Assembly (NCBI GenBank): GCA_902778165.1
Contig: CACYWQ010000008.1
Location: 1-64,000 of the forward strand
Length of the DNA: 64,000 bases
Source: an uncultured Lachnospiraceae bacterium
Lineage (GTDB): Bacteria; Bacillota; Clostridia; Lachnospirales; Lachnospiraceae
Reading direction: 5' to 3'
Shown one piece after another: positions 1-9,384 of the stretch (the first letter of the stretch is position 1; every line of letters begins with the position of its first letter). Below the pieces are notes generated by a model. The model saw only the letters and a program-made list of their open reading frames with translations, ran no database searches and was not told the origin of the DNA. The translations under genes and the position numbers were made by a program.

Positions 1-1
1 C

Positions 2-343
2 GTTAAGTTCATCGAAAGAGAGATAAGACGTGGAAATAAATACGACGGAATAATCATGGATCCGCCTTCATACGGCAGAGGCCCCAAGGGAGAGACGTGG
101 AAACTTGAAGATAACATCTTCCCGTTTATTAAACTTACCGCAGAACTCATGTCGGATGATCCGTTATTCTTCTTAGTTAATTCTTACACCACGGGATTAC
201 AGCCTGCAGTGCTTAACTATATGCTAAGTCTTGCGCTTACGGATAAATACGGCGGAACCGTAGAGGCTGATGAGATAGGATTGCCGGTAACCGATACCGG
301 ACTTATCCTTCCTTGCGGAGCAACGGGACGTTGGTATAAATAG
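2..343 (+). CDS. Class I SAM-dependent methyltransferase, 3' end only
   Basis: The reading frame is open from the first bases of the window and stops at 341-343, so only the last ~113 residues are present. The motif DPPSYGRGPKGE (near residue 19 of the fragment) matches the catalytic loop (motif IV, D/N-P-P-S/Y) of class I methyltransferases that modify a base, and the spacing and C-terminal part resemble the RlmI/RlmK-like rRNA cytosine methyltransferase group. An internal ATG at 56 is not the true start because homologous sequence continues upstream. The next gene starts 12 bases after the stop. The family call is good; the exact substrate is inference. Confidence 0.75.
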   Translation, partial: VKFIEREIRRGNKYDGIIMDPPSYGRGPKGETWKLEDNIFPFIKLTAELMSDDPLFFLVNSYTTGLQPAVLNYMLSLALTDKYGGTVEADEIGLPVTDTGLILPCGATGRWYK

Positions 344-354
344 CGAGGCAGAAA

Positions 355-1299
355 ATGCGTAACAGAAAAAACAAAACCGAGTTAATAATCCAAATATTGA
401 TAGTAAGCGCAATCATCGTATTGATACTAAGCATTGTATTCATGGTTAAGAAGTGGGGCAAAGGACAGGAGTCGGATTATGATCCTGATGAGGTGACAAC
501 CGAATACGATACGGAGCCCACAGATTATGTGCTGCCTCTTAGTGCATCCGAAGTTGAAGGTAAGGAAGCTGACGATAAGATTACGATTCTCACTTTGGGT
601 AACAGCCCCTTCGCGGACGATTATCCGAATAATAATCTTGCTGCGGCTTTCTCTGAAGTGTATGACGCCGATGTAATTAACGGCGGAATAGAAGGTTCTT
701 ATATTACCTGTAAAGATGCGGAGCTTGGAGACCATCCGGAAGACGGTGTCAGCTTATATAATATTGCTTATGCGCTTACAACCGGCGATTATACAATTCC
801 GGATGAGACAGCGGCTGATGTATCGGATCAGGCTACAGCTGCACTGGATACTCTTAAGAATACGGATTTAAGCAAAGTTGATGCGATATTTATTATGTAT
901 GACCTTGAGGATTATGTGGATCACAGACCTCTCGGAAGTGAAAGCGACACGGATGTCACCTGCATATACGGCGCAATTAAGGAATCAATTAAACTTATAA
1001 GAGAAGCATACCCTTATATAAGAGTGGTATATCTGTCTCAACCGGCATCCGGTAAGACGATAGATGATTTCTATGTTGATGGGGATCTTCATAATATCGG
1101 TGAGGGTCTGTTAAGCGATTATGTTACATTTGAGCTTACGGCAACTGCCAATGCCAGCGCAAGTTTTGTGGATATATACTATGGCGCCATAAATGTGGAT
1201 CAGAGAGATGGATTTATAGTTGACGACTATCATATTAATGATGCCGGCGCCGCGTCTGTTGCAGAGAGAGTACATAAACTTATAGAGTTAACTCCGTAA
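355..1299 (+). CDS. Membrane-anchored SGNH-hydrolase-like protein
   Basis: A 314-residue protein with one N-terminal membrane segment (about residues 9-31), an acidic linker and an extracytoplasmic domain. Near residue 80 the sequence TLGNSPFADD resembles the block I nucleophile motif of SGNH/GDSL enzymes (GDS becomes GNS), and near residue 290 DDYHINDAGA gives the block V Asp-x-x-His pair. Such proteins de-acylate or acylate envelope carbohydrates. It lies 12 bases after the methyltransferase and 6 bases before an acyltransferase-3 gene, which suggests a polymer O-acylation pair. GAGG at 345-348 serves ATG 355. Activity is uncertain because block I is not canonical. Confidence 0.6.
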   Translation: MRNRKNKTELIIQILIVSAIIVLILSIVFMVKKWGKGQESDYDPDEVTTEYDTEPTDYVLPLSASEVEGKEADDKITILTLGNSPFADDYPNNNLAAAFSEVYDADVINGGIEGSYITCKDAELGDHPEDGVSLYNIAYALTTGDYTIPDETAADVSDQATAALDTLKNTDLSKVDAIFIMYDLEDYVDHRPLGSESDTDVTCIYGAIKESIKLIREAYPYIRVVYLSQPASGKTIDDFYVDGDLHNIGEGLLSDYVTFELTATANASASFVDIYYGAINVDQRDGFIVDDYHINDAGAASVAERVHKLIELTP

Positions 1300-1305
1300 C
1301 CTATT

Positions 1306-2544
1306 ATGAAAGAACGTAACGCAACCTTTACAACACTGTCTGCCATAGGCATCATATTGATCATATTGGGACATCTGGATCTTGGCATCGCCACATTCGG
1401 AGGTCTCTTTCCTTATTATTCATACCATGTAATGATATTTGTTTTTGTTGCGGGATACTTCTATAAGCCCGAGAATGAAGAACACATAGGCGCCTTTATT
1501 CTTCATAAGGCCGGTAAACTTTTGTTGCCGTATTTTGTATGGAATCTGATATACGGAATAATTGCGATTCTGATGCGGGGTGCCGGATTTGAATTTGCCG
1601 GTGAACTTAATCTGTATAATCTCTTCATAGCGCCATTTATGGGAGGCCATCAATTCGGACTTAACGCCGCAGCGTGGTTTGTGCCGGCACTGTTCCTGCT
1701 TGAATTATGTGATATTTTGGCAAGAAAAATGACAGCGACTGTGTGCGCGTTTATTCGAAGAAAACACAGATCCGAGGGCGAACTATCGAAGGATAACAGT
1801 GATGTCTACAACCCCAATGCCATATACGGAACAAATGTAGAATGGCTGTTTATGATATTGTATCTTGCAGTCGGAATCCTGGTTGTATATTTGGCAAAGA
1901 GGGGCAGTGTATATGATTATTATAAGATTCCGGGCAGATTGATGCTTATGGCACCGTCACTCCAACTTGGAAGACTATACAGAACAAAACTTGAGAAATC
2001 AGATATCACGCCTTCAATCATATATATACCGCTTGTATTTGTGATGAGTGCAATCGTTAAGTTTACCCATGGCGGACTTGCTTATTCAACCGTATGGGTT
2101 ACGGGATTTGCAGGAACGGTATTAACCCCGTTTATAACAACTCTCATAGGAATAGCATTATGGCTTAGAGTAGCTAAGATATTGGCTAAGTTATTTGTTG
2201 AGGGGAGAGCAGTTAAGGATAAGACAACGGCCACTGACAGTTCGCCCCGATACGGCGTAATCGGACGAATTATCAATGTCACAGGCGCTCACACTTTTGA
2301 CATAATGATGCATCATCTGGCGGTATTTATGATTATTAAGAGTATATTCGCATTTATGGCTGAAAGGACCTCAGTCTTGTCAGGTTTTGACATGGAAGCG
2401 TATAAGTCGGATCTGTATTATGTATATGCACCGGGAACCCCGGCACTTAGTAAGTGCGTATATCTTCTGCTTGGACTGATTATTCCTATACTGATTGGAT
2501 GCATGACGGGTTCGATTAAGAATAAGATCTGCAAGAATCGGTGA
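1306..2544 (+). CDS. Acyltransferase 3 family membrane protein
   Basis: A 412-residue polytopic protein with about ten hydrophobic segments. The N-terminal region has the acyltransferase-3 (OafA/OatA-like) signature: a GH pair in ILGHLD (about residues 22-25) and YHVMIFVFVAGYF (about 40-52), equivalent to the family's H-x-P-x-F-F-x-x-S-G. These enzymes move acyl groups, usually acetyl, across the membrane onto surface sugars. It begins only 6 bases after the SGNH-like gene with no clear ribosome site, so translation is probably coupled. A long cytoplasmic loop at about residues 145-175 is poorly conserved in the family. The sugar acceptor cannot be told from sequence. Confidence 0.8.
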   Translation: MKERNATFTTLSAIGIILIILGHLDLGIATFGGLFPYYSYHVMIFVFVAGYFYKPENEEHIGAFILHKAGKLLLPYFVWNLIYGIIAILMRGAGFEFAGELNLYNLFIAPFMGGHQFGLNAAAWFVPALFLLELCDILARKMTATVCAFIRRKHRSEGELSKDNSDVYNPNAIYGTNVEWLFMILYLAVGILVVYLAKRGSVYDYYKIPGRLMLMAPSLQLGRLYRTKLEKSDITPSIIYIPLVFVMSAIVKFTHGGLAYSTVWVTGFAGTVLTPFITTLIGIALWLRVAKILAKLFVEGRAVKDKTTATDSSPRYGVIGRIINVTGAHTFDIMMHHLAVFMIIKSIFAFMAERTSVLSGFDMEAYKSDLYYVYAPGTPALSKCVYLLLGLIIPILIGCMTGSIKNKICKNR

Positions 2545-2605
2545 GGGTATAAGACACAATCTTGTCGGTGTCATAAGACTGTAATATACATATAGATTCA
2601 AGATG

Positions 2606-2640
2606 TAGCGGTTATGCGTAAGGCTGACCGCTATTTATTG
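2606..2640 (+). terminator. Possible weak terminator after the acyltransferase
   Basis: TAGCGGT (2606-2612) pairs with ACCGCTA (2627-2633) over a 14-base loop, followed by TTTATTG. The stem is short and the loop long, so this is only a candidate. It sits between the acyltransferase stop and the promoter of the polysaccharide locus. Confidence 0.3.
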
Positions 2641-2650
2641 TGTGTAATGC

Positions 2651-2679
2651 TTGAATATTATGCGCGTTGATGATATACT
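2651..2679 (+). promoter_or_regulatory. SigA-type promoter for the polysaccharide locus
   Basis: TTGAAT (2651-2656), a 17-base spacer and TATACT (2674-2679) form a good housekeeping promoter. Transcription would begin near 2686, just before the AAGGTGGGG ribosome site that serves the ATG at 2713. It is the likely start of the long plus-strand unit that runs into rmlB and beyond. Confidence 0.5.
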
Positions 2680-2712
2680 TATACAGATTATGAGAAGGTG
2701 GGGAAGAATCGC

Positions 2713-5538
2713 ATGTTAAGCGAAAAAGGAGAAGAAAAGGGGAACATGATTAAAGACGACGACATTAGGACAACAGATGATGAGATCATTAACAGCTCTG
2801 CCGATGAAGTCAAGGCAAGAGGCGGAAGATATGCCGACAGTTACGCGTCAAGCGAAAGTAATATTGCGGATATGTTGGCAGAGTATGATTCCATAGGAAA
2901 TGATGACAGAAGGCCTGTCAGAAGAAGTGCAAGACCGACAGAGAGCCGTGAGGGTGCCACTCATAAGAAAAGGCCTGCGGAAGCTAAGAGAGAAGCGGAT
3001 ATGCGCAGAAGACCCACAGAGGCTAAGAAGTCTTCAGATAAGCACAAGAAGCCTGTTAAAGCCAAAGAGGCACCAAGCAAGCATGTGAGCAAGAAGATTT
3101 CAAATAAGCCTGTTAAGACTAAGCATGTTGCAGCAACAGGACAGGCCGTTAAGAGAAAGCCTGTTGTATCTGATAAGAAGAACAGATACGCGGATGCGAT
3201 GTATGATGAGATTAGAGAGCCTAAGAAGCGCATAGCTGAGCCTGTGCATAAGAGCGCTTCGGCTGCACCTAAGGCTTCGGCTCATAAGGGCGCTCCGACC
3301 ACATCTAAGAATCCGCATTCAGGAACAAGCCGCAGCAGAAGTGCGGTCTCTTCAGGAAGAACCGTAAGGCATGCCGAAGCGTCTGCCAAGGGAAGTCGTA
3401 ATACTAAGAAGAGACGTTCCGGTAATATATTCACCGAATGGCTTCACGGACTTACGGGTCTTGATTATATGGTTGGCGCAACAGGAGTTGCAGTACTCGT
3501 TGTAGCCATCGTACTGGTGAATGTATTCGGCAATGTCAAGGCCGTTGATGATAAGGTATCTGAATTTGTTGCTATCGGTAATGAACTTTCGGGAATCGGA
3601 ACTGCAGGCGAAGGAGTATTATATGCGACTGCCAACAGCAGGGATATAGAACTTCCGGATGAACAAGACGAGGATTTTGAACTTACCGAATATAATGAGA
3701 AGGAAGATGAAGAATCCGGTAATGTGACCGTAAGCATGAGCCTTCAGTCGGTAGTTAAGGATCTTAAGATCAAGTTCATCAATAAGAAGAGCGGCAAGCT
3801 TATAGCGGGTATTCCCTTTAAGGCAGAGGTAACCGATGCCAATGGCAAGACACAGACATATACGGATGATGATAAAGACGGAGTAATATATATCTCCAAG
3901 ATTCAGCATGGTGAAGCCAAGGTTAAGCTTGTTGAATTGGATGGCTATGATAAATACACATTCGAGACCGGCGATCAGAAGGTAACGGTTAAAGAGACTC
4001 CCGATTATAAGAAGATCGATGTCTCCAACGAGGTTAAGAAAGAGTCACAGGTAAATGTCGCTAAAGAGGACTTCAATCAGGATATGCAGGTTGAAGGAGC
4101 TCTTAAAGATACCGTAGAGTGGGTAGAATCAACCAAGACGCCGAATGGAACAACAACCAAGTACACTGCGGTAAGTGCAGGCGACATAGCTAAGCCTGCA
4201 GCTATATCAGGTGTTGATTGGATAGATGCGCTGTATTACAGATTTATTTCAGCGACGGAACATACATGGATTCCCAGGGTGTTAGCAAGTAATGGAGAAA
4301 ACTCTTCGAATGAAGGCGAATCTGGTCAGAGTAATACAGCTTGCACGCACAGTTTTGGCGAGTGGACAACCGTGAAGGAGCCAACATGTAAAGAAGAAGG
4401 AACAAAAGAAAGAACATGCTCGATATGCGGAACAAAAGAAACAGAAACCATACCTAAGAAAGAGCATTCTTGGGATAGTGGAACAATAACAAAGGAGGCT
4501 ACGACAACAGAAGAGGGTGAAAAAACATTTACTTGTACCGTCTGTGGTGAAACAAAGAAAGAATCCATTCCTAAATTGATTGTCACTCCTACTCCTACTC
4601 CTAGTCCGAGTCCAAGCCCAAGCCCGAGTCCGAGTCCGACTGCTACGCCCAAGTATGATTCAGAGGCCAGACTTAAAACCACAAAGGGAGAACAACTATA
4701 CATAAAAGATGGAGATAATTATAGAGAAGCAAAAGCAAGTGATTACTTCAAATATGAAAATGACCTTAAGGACAGGTTCTTCAAGCAGTCAACTGAGGCC
4801 ACAGGATATAATTACACGGGCTGGCAGACCATAGACGGCTCAACATACTTCTTTGATAAAAACGGTAATAAGGTTACGGGCGAGCAGGTAATACAGGGAG
4901 CCAAATATACATTCAACGGTGACGGTGCATTACAGGCAGGAAGCGGCAACTTGGGAATAGACGTATCCAGATTCAACGGTTCAATAGATTGGACCAAGGT
5001 AAGGGATTCCGGAGTTTCATATGTGATAATTCGCTGCGGATACAGAGGTTATACTTCAGGCGGTCTGATAGAGGATTCCAAGTTCAGAGAGAATATTAAG
5101 GGAGCTACGGCTGCAGGCCTTAAGGTCGGAGTATATTTTGTTACTCAGGCGGTAAATGAGGTTGAAGCAATTGAAGAAGCTTCGATGACCCTTAATATGA
5201 TAAGCGGTTATAAGATCAGTTACCCGGTATTCCTCGATGTGGAGAGCAGCGGCGGAAGAGGAGACACAATTGATTCCGGCACAAGAACCGCGGTAATCAA
5301 TGCATACTGCAAGACTATAGCTAACAGCGGATATTCGGCAGGTGTATATGCCAATAAGACATGGCTGACACAGAAATTTAATCCGGGTTCGCTTGGAAGT
5401 GCAAGGATTTGGCTTGCGCAGTATGCCGCATCACCCACATACAGCGGAAGATATAACATGTGGCAGTACACAAGTAAAGGTCAGATTAGCGGTATCAGCG
5501 GCTATGTAGATATGAACTTAAGTTACTTAGGATATTAA
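2713..5538 (+). CDS. Large membrane-anchored GH25 muramidase-like surface protein
   Basis: About 941 residues. Order of parts: a Lys/Arg/Ala/His-rich cytoplasmic segment (1-245), one membrane segment (about 249-276), an acidic stretch, a SpaA/prealbumin-like domain (about 347-432), a Cys-rich module with four CxxC/CxnC half-sites (about 544-620), a Thr-Pro/Ser-Pro linker (624-646), cell-wall-binding-like repeats of the GWQTIDGSTYFF type (about 695-740), and a C-terminal GH25 domain (about 746-941). GH25 residues are present: GIDVSRF, FLDVES (Asp-x-Glu) and VDMNLS. It should cut or bind peptidoglycan outside the membrane. ATG 2713 has the best ribosome site; GTG 2698 and ATG 2746 are alternatives. 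It is paralogous to the gene at 7522. Confidence 0.85.
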   Translation: MLSEKGEEKGNMIKDDDIRTTDDEIINSSADEVKARGGRYADSYASSESNIADMLAEYDSIGNDDRRPVRRSARPTESREGATHKKRPAEAKREADMRRRPTEAKKSSDKHKKPVKAKEAPSKHVSKKISNKPVKTKHVAATGQAVKRKPVVSDKKNRYADAMYDEIREPKKRIAEPVHKSASAAPKASAHKGAPTTSKNPHSGTSRSRSAVSSGRTVRHAEASAKGSRNTKKRRSGNIFTEWLHGLTGLDYMVGATGVAVLVVAIVLVNVFGNVKAVDDKVSEFVAIGNELSGIGTAGEGVLYATANSRDIELPDEQDEDFELTEYNEKEDEESGNVTVSMSLQSVVKDLKIKFINKKSGKLIAGIPFKAEVTDANGKTQTYTDDDKDGVIYISKIQHGEAKVKLVELDGYDKYTFETGDQKVTVKETPDYKKIDVSNEVKKESQVNVAKEDFNQDMQVEGALKDTVEWVESTKTPNGTTTKYTAVSAGDIAKPAAISGVDWIDALYYRFISATEHTWIPRVLASNGENSSNEGESGQSNTACTHSFGEWTTVKEPTCKEEGTKERTCSICGTKETETIPKKEHSWDSGTITKEATTTEEGEKTFTCTVCGETKKESIPKLIVTPTPTPSPSPSPSPSPSPTATPKYDSEARLKTTKGEQLYIKDGDNYREAKASDYFKYENDLKDRFFKQSTEATGYNYTGWQTIDGSTYFFDKNGNKVTGEQVIQGAKYTFNGDGALQAGSGNLGIDVSRFNGSIDWTKVRDSGVSYVIIRCGYRGYTSGGLIEDSKFRENIKGATAAGLKVGVYFVTQAVNEVEAIEEASMTLNMISGYKISYPVFLDVESSGGRGDTIDSGTRTAVINAYCKTIANSGYSAGVYANKTWLTQKFNPGSLGSARIWLAQYAASPTYSGRYNMWQYTSKGQISGISGYVDMNLSYLGY
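4585..4650 (+). repeat. Thr-Pro/Ser-Pro coding hexanucleotide repeat
   Basis: Near-perfect 6-base units (ACTCCT, then AGTCCG/AGCCCA) encode the Pro-rich linker of the GH25 protein. The period is a multiple of three, so slippage would change linker length without frameshift. It joins the Cys-rich module to the wall-binding part. Confidence 0.7.
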
Positions 5539-5553
5539 CAGGAGGAGCCATAT

Positions 5554-6639
5554 ATGCATACATATTTGGTCACCGGCGGAGCCGGATTCATAGGAAGTAA
5601 TTTTGTACATTATATGTTTGACAAATACGGAGATGACATTCGTATCATTAACGTAGATGCTCTTACGTATGCGGGCAATTTAGAGAACCTTAAGGGTGTG
5701 GAAGACAAGGCGGGCTACACCTTTATTAAGGCAGATATTACGGATAAAGAAGCAATCGAGAAGATATTTATGAACAATCCGGATATCGACAGAGTTGTGC
5801 ATTTTGCAGCAGAGAGTCATGTGGACAGAAGTATTCGTAATCCCGAAGTATTTGTACAGACTAATGTACTCGGTACAGCCGTAATGCTTAACTGTGCCAA
5901 GGCTGCATGGGAGAATTCCGACGGAACATTTAAGGAAGATCACAGATTCTTACATGTTTCAACCGATGAAGTATACGGTTCACTTCCGGATGATGACAAT
6001 GCTTTCTTCTATGAGACGACGCCTTACGATCCCCATTCTCCTTATTCGGCATCCAAGGCTTCATCCGACATGCTTGTTAAGGCTTATATGGATACATATA
6101 AGTTTCCTGCAAATATCACCAATTGCAGCAATAACTACGGACCTTATCAGTTCCCCGAGAAACTCATACCTCTTATGATCAACAATGCGCTTCAGGGTAA
6201 GAAGCTTCCGGTATACGGTGACGGTAAGAATGTACGTGATTGGCTGTATGTTGAAGATCACTGTAAGGCAATCGATCTTGTGATCAACAAGGGAAGATTA
6301 TTTGAGACATACAATATCGGCGGACATAACGAGAAGAGAAATATAGAGATAGTTACGATCATCATTGAGACACTTCAGGATATGCTTGATGATTCGGACC
6401 CCAGAAAGGCCAATGTGACCAAGGATCTTATCACATATGTGGAAGACCGTAAGGGTCATGATCGTCGATATGCCATTGCTCCGGATAAGATTAAGTCTGA
6501 GCTTGGTTGGGAACCCGAGACGATGTTTGCTCAGGGCATACGTAAGACGATTGCATGGTATTTCGATCACGAAGACTGGATGAAGAATGTTACATCTGGT
6601 GATTATCAGAAATACTACGACAGTATGTATTCGGTTTAG
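5554..6639 (+). CDS. rmlB: dTDP-glucose 4,6-dehydratase
   Basis: A 361-residue extended short-chain dehydrogenase. The NAD-binding motif [11 protein letters not shown] lies at residues 7-17, the catalytic STDEVYG near 130 and the YSASK Tyr-x-x-x-Lys pair near 167. It converts dTDP-glucose to dTDP-4-keto-6-deoxyglucose, the second step to dTDP-rhamnose, in the cytoplasm. AGGAGG precedes ATG 5554. It is 15 bases after the GH25 gene and 23 bases before rmlA. Length and motifs are typical, and nothing suggests a defect. Confidence 0.97.
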   Translation: MHTYLVTGGAGFIGSNFVHYMFDKYGDDIRIINVDALTYAGNLENLKGVEDKAGYTFIKADITDKEAIEKIFMNNPDIDRVVHFAAESHVDRSIRNPEVFVQTNVLGTAVMLNCAKAAWENSDGTFKEDHRFLHVSTDEVYGSLPDDDNAFFYETTPYDPHSPYSASKASSDMLVKAYMDTYKFPANITNCSNNYGPYQFPEKLIPLMINNALQGKKLPVYGDGKNVRDWLYVEDHCKAIDLVINKGRLFETYNIGGHNEKRNIEIVTIIIETLQDMLDDSDPRKANVTKDLITYVEDRKGHDRRYAIAPDKIKSELGWEPETMFAQGIRKTIAWYFDHEDWMKNVTSGDYQKYYDSMYSV

Positions 6640-6662
6640 GAATACACATTAAAGGAGAATGT

Positions 6663-7532
6663 ATGAAGGGAATAATACTTGCCGGAGGGTCCGGCACCAG
6701 ACTCTATCCTCTTACCAAGGCGATATCCAAGCAGATTATGCCCGTATATGATAAGCCGATGATTTATTATCCCTTATCAACGCTTATGCTTGCGAATATA
6801 AGGGATGTACTTATCATTTCCACTCCGAGAGATTTGCCTGTATTTGAAGAACTTCTCGGTGACGGAAGTGACCTCGGAATGAGAATAGAATACAAGATCC
6901 AAGAGAAGCCTAACGGCTTGGCAGAGGCTTTCATCATAGGTGCTGAGTTCATAGGCGATGACAGAGTTGCTCTTGTGCTTGGTGATAATATATTCTACGG
7001 CCAGAGTTTCTCGCATCTGCTTAGGGAAGTGGCAACAAGAGAAAAGGGTGCCACAATATTCGGATATTACGTAAGAGATCCCAGAGAGTACGGAGTCGTT
7101 GAATTTGATGCTGACGGCAAGGCAATCTCAATAGAAGAAAAGCCTGAGCATCCTAAGAGTAACTATGCGGTTCCGGGACTGTATTTCTATGATAACAGAG
7201 TTGTTGATATAGCCAAGAACGTTAAGCCTTCAGCCAGAGGAGAACTTGAGATAACGGCAGTTAATAACGCGTATCTACAGATGGGAGAACTTAAGGTTGA
7301 GACTATGGGACGAGGTTTCGCATGGCTCGATACAGGTAATCACGATTCATTACTTGATGCAAGTGATTTCGTATGTGCTTTCCAGAAGAGACAGGGATTA
7401 TACATATCCTGCATAGAAGAGATAGCATATAAGAGAGGTTTTATAGACAGAGAACAGCTGCTTAAGTTGGCAGAGCCGTTACTTAAGACGGATTACGGTA
7501 AGTATCTGACAGAGGTTGCGAATGGACTCTAG
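6663..7532 (+). CDS. rmlA: Glucose-1-phosphate thymidylyltransferase
   Basis: A 289-residue nucleotidyltransferase. [12 protein letters not shown] near residue 8 is the nucleotide-binding loop, followed by [11 protein letters not shown], and [15 protein letters not shown] near residue 219 is the typical RmlA signature. It makes dTDP-glucose from dTTP and glucose-1-phosphate, feeding rmlB just upstream. The glucose-1-phosphate could come from the phosphoglucomutase at 17443. AAGGAG precedes the ATG. Its 3' end overlaps the next gene by 11 bases, indicating one operon. Confidence 0.97.
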   Translation: MKGIILAGGSGTRLYPLTKAISKQIMPVYDKPMIYYPLSTLMLANIRDVLIISTPRDLPVFEELLGDGSDLGMRIEYKIQEKPNGLAEAFIIGAEFIGDDRVALVLGDNIFYGQSFSHLLREVATREKGATIFGYYVRDPREYGVVEFDADGKAISIEEKPEHPKSNYAVPGLYFYDNRVVDIAKNVKPSARGELEITAVNNAYLQMGELKVETMGRGFAWLDTGNHDSLLDASDFVCAFQKRQGLYISCIEEIAYKRGFIDREQLLKLAEPLLKTDYGKYLTEVANGL

Positions 7533-8802
7533 GGTGCTAAGAAGAGCGTTACTTATAGTGACGCTTTTTGTAGTGACAATATTCATAGTTATCTTGGGAA
7601 TGAACGGATACTTAGGCTCCAAGGGTAAATCCGGTGCAACTGCGATTACCGCCAAGGAAGAAGAAGCCGCAGATAAGGACGGACGCATTAAGGGTAGCGA
7701 TCTTAATGCGTGGAAATACGACGAGACATTCTTTGATCCTAAGTTAATCGGAGACGGCAAATACGAGAATATGTCCGCAGAGGGCAATGCTGCACCTGAT
7801 ATGCCTGATAAATCAATAGCACTAAGTGCTTCTTCCGTAGAGAAAGACATTCGTATTCGCATAATGGATTCATCGGGAGAACCGGTTAAGGGACAGTTCT
7901 TCATAGTCTTAATCGGCGGTACGGAATACAAGGATGAAGACAGAGACGGACTTATATATGTTAATAATTTAACCCCGGGAGACTATGAGGTTAAGTTGGC
8001 AGCCATGGAAGGTTATGATGTTCCGTCAGAACCAATAAAGTGCTCGGTTAAGGCCAAACTTGAGTATAAGGTTATTTCAGATATTTCATATTTAATAAAG
8101 ACGGAAGCCGATATAGATGCGCTTAAAGAGGATACCGGAGAAAATGATGCCGGAGACTCATCTGCAGGTACGGATGCAGTTAGGAATGAGGAGAATGCCA
8201 AGTTCGGAATAGATGTATCTAAGTATAACAAAGAGATTGACTGGAATGCGGTCAAAGAATCCGGAGTACAATTCGCTATTATAAGATGCGGATACAGGGG
8301 TTCACAGTCTGGTTCAATCATAGAAGATCCGTATTTTAGAGCCAATATCGAAGGCGCAACGGCAGCGGGAATCCCTGTCGGAGTATATTTCTTTACACAG
8401 GCAATCAATGCGGTTGAAGCGGTCGAAGAAGCCAGTGCGGTGCTAAGCCTTACATCGAAGTATAAATTGGATTATCCGATATTTATCGATACGGAAGGTG
8501 CAGGCGGCGCGGGAAGAGCAGATAATCTTGATGTGGCCGCAAGATCGTTAATCGTTGAAGGTTTCTGTGAGACAATAAGAAACAGCGGCGGTAAGGCAGG
8601 TATTTATGCAAGCAAGAACTGGTTTAACAACAGACTTGATATAACCAAGTTTAATGACAGTGATGTCATATGGCTTGCAGAATATGCGGATTCACCTTCA
8701 TACGGTGGCAAGTATTCAATATGGCAGTACTCTTCCGCAGGACGTATAAACGGAATTGAAGGAAGGGTGGATATGAACATAAGCCACCTTAATACTAACT
8801 AG
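7522..8802 (+). CDS. Membrane-anchored GH25 muramidase-like protein (shorter paralogue)
   Basis: About 426 residues: a short basic start, one membrane segment (about 5-27), a linker, a SpaA/prealbumin-like domain (about 106-180, with the acidic DEDRDG turn) and a C-terminal GH25 domain (about 226-426) with GIDVSKY, FIDTEG (Asp-x-Glu) and VDMNIS. It is a shorter version of the protein at 2713, lacking the basic cytoplasmic region, Cys module and wall repeats. ATG 7522 has AGAGG 6 bases upstream; a TTG at 7516 is also open. It lies inside the rml genes between rmlA and rmlC, which ties it to this polysaccharide, perhaps in trimming wall for attachment (inference). Confidence 0.85.
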   Translation: MDSRVLRRALLIVTLFVVTIFIVILGMNGYLGSKGKSGATAITAKEEEAADKDGRIKGSDLNAWKYDETFFDPKLIGDGKYENMSAEGNAAPDMPDKSIALSASSVEKDIRIRIMDSSGEPVKGQFFIVLIGGTEYKDEDRDGLIYVNNLTPGDYEVKLAAMEGYDVPSEPIKCSVKAKLEYKVISDISYLIKTEADIDALKEDTGENDAGDSSAGTDAVRNEENAKFGIDVSKYNKEIDWNAVKESGVQFAIIRCGYRGSQSGSIIEDPYFRANIEGATAAGIPVGVYFFTQAINAVEAVEEASAVLSLTSKYKLDYPIFIDTEGAGGAGRADNLDVAARSLIVEGFCETIRNSGGKAGIYASKNWFNNRLDITKFNDSDVIWLAEYADSPSYGGKYSIWQYSSAGRINGIEGRVDMNISHLNTN

Positions 8803-8817
8803 AAATGAGAGGATAAC

Positions 8818-9384
8818 ATGGGCAAGATAACAGTTGAAGGATGTGAAATAGAAGGACTTAAAGTCATAACTCCTACGGTATACGGAGATGAGCGCGGATA
8901 CTTTATGGAGGTATATAACAAGCAGGATTTCGATGCCGCAGGCATAGACAGAGTGTTCGTGCAGGACAATCAGTCAGCTTCTAAAAAAGGCGTATTAAGA
9001 GGACTTCATTTTCAGATTAATTACCCTCAGGCTAAGCTTGTAAGAGTAATAAGAGGTGAAGTATATGACGTTGCTGTTGATCTAAGACCGGGTTCAGCAA
9101 CATTCGGTAAGTATCACGGAGTTGTATTATCCGAGGAGAATAAGAAACAGTTCTATATACCGGAAGGATTTGCTCACGGATTTTTAGTATTAAGCGATTA
9201 TGCGGAATTTGCATATAAGTGTACTGATTTCTATCATCCCAATGATGAAGGCGGAATCATATATAACGACCCTGAGATAGGTGTGGATTGGCCGATTCCG
9301 GATGATATTGAACTTACATTATCTGATAAGGATACCAAGTGGCAGGGACTTGCAGAGTATAAGAAGAATCAGGACATAAAATGA
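8818..9384 (+). CDS. rmlC: dTDP-4-dehydrorhamnose 3,5-epimerase
   Basis: A 188-residue RmlC-type cupin. It shows the catalytic histidine in RGLHFQ, FYIPEGFAHGFLVLSD in the C-terminal half, and YKCTDFYHPNDEGGI near residue 133. It converts dTDP-4-keto-6-deoxyglucose to the 4-keto-rhamnose epimer. The final reductase, RmlD, is not encoded in this window. GAGAGGAT precedes ATG 8818, and the stop overlaps the start of the exporter permease (ATGA), so sugar supply and export genes are coupled. Confidence 0.95.
   Translation: MGKITVEGCEIEGLKVITPTVYGDERGYFMEVYNKQDFDAAGIDRVFVQDNQSASKKGVLRGLHFQINYPQAKLVRVIRGEVYDVAVDLRPGSATFGKYHGVVLSEENKKQFYIPEGFAHGFLVLSDYAEFAYKCTDFYHPNDEGGIIYNDPEIGVDWPIPDDIELTLSDKDTKWQGLAEYKKNQDIK

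Noticed and set aside
4585..4650. Tandem repeat that might be a CRISPR or phase-variation tract
   Set aside because: It is an in-frame 6-base coding repeat for a Pro-rich linker; there are no spacers and slippage would not shift the frame.
7479..7931. 150-codon open frame on the minus strand
   Set aside because: It lies wholly opposite rmlA and the GH25 gene, has Ser/Leu-rich shadow composition and no ribosome site.
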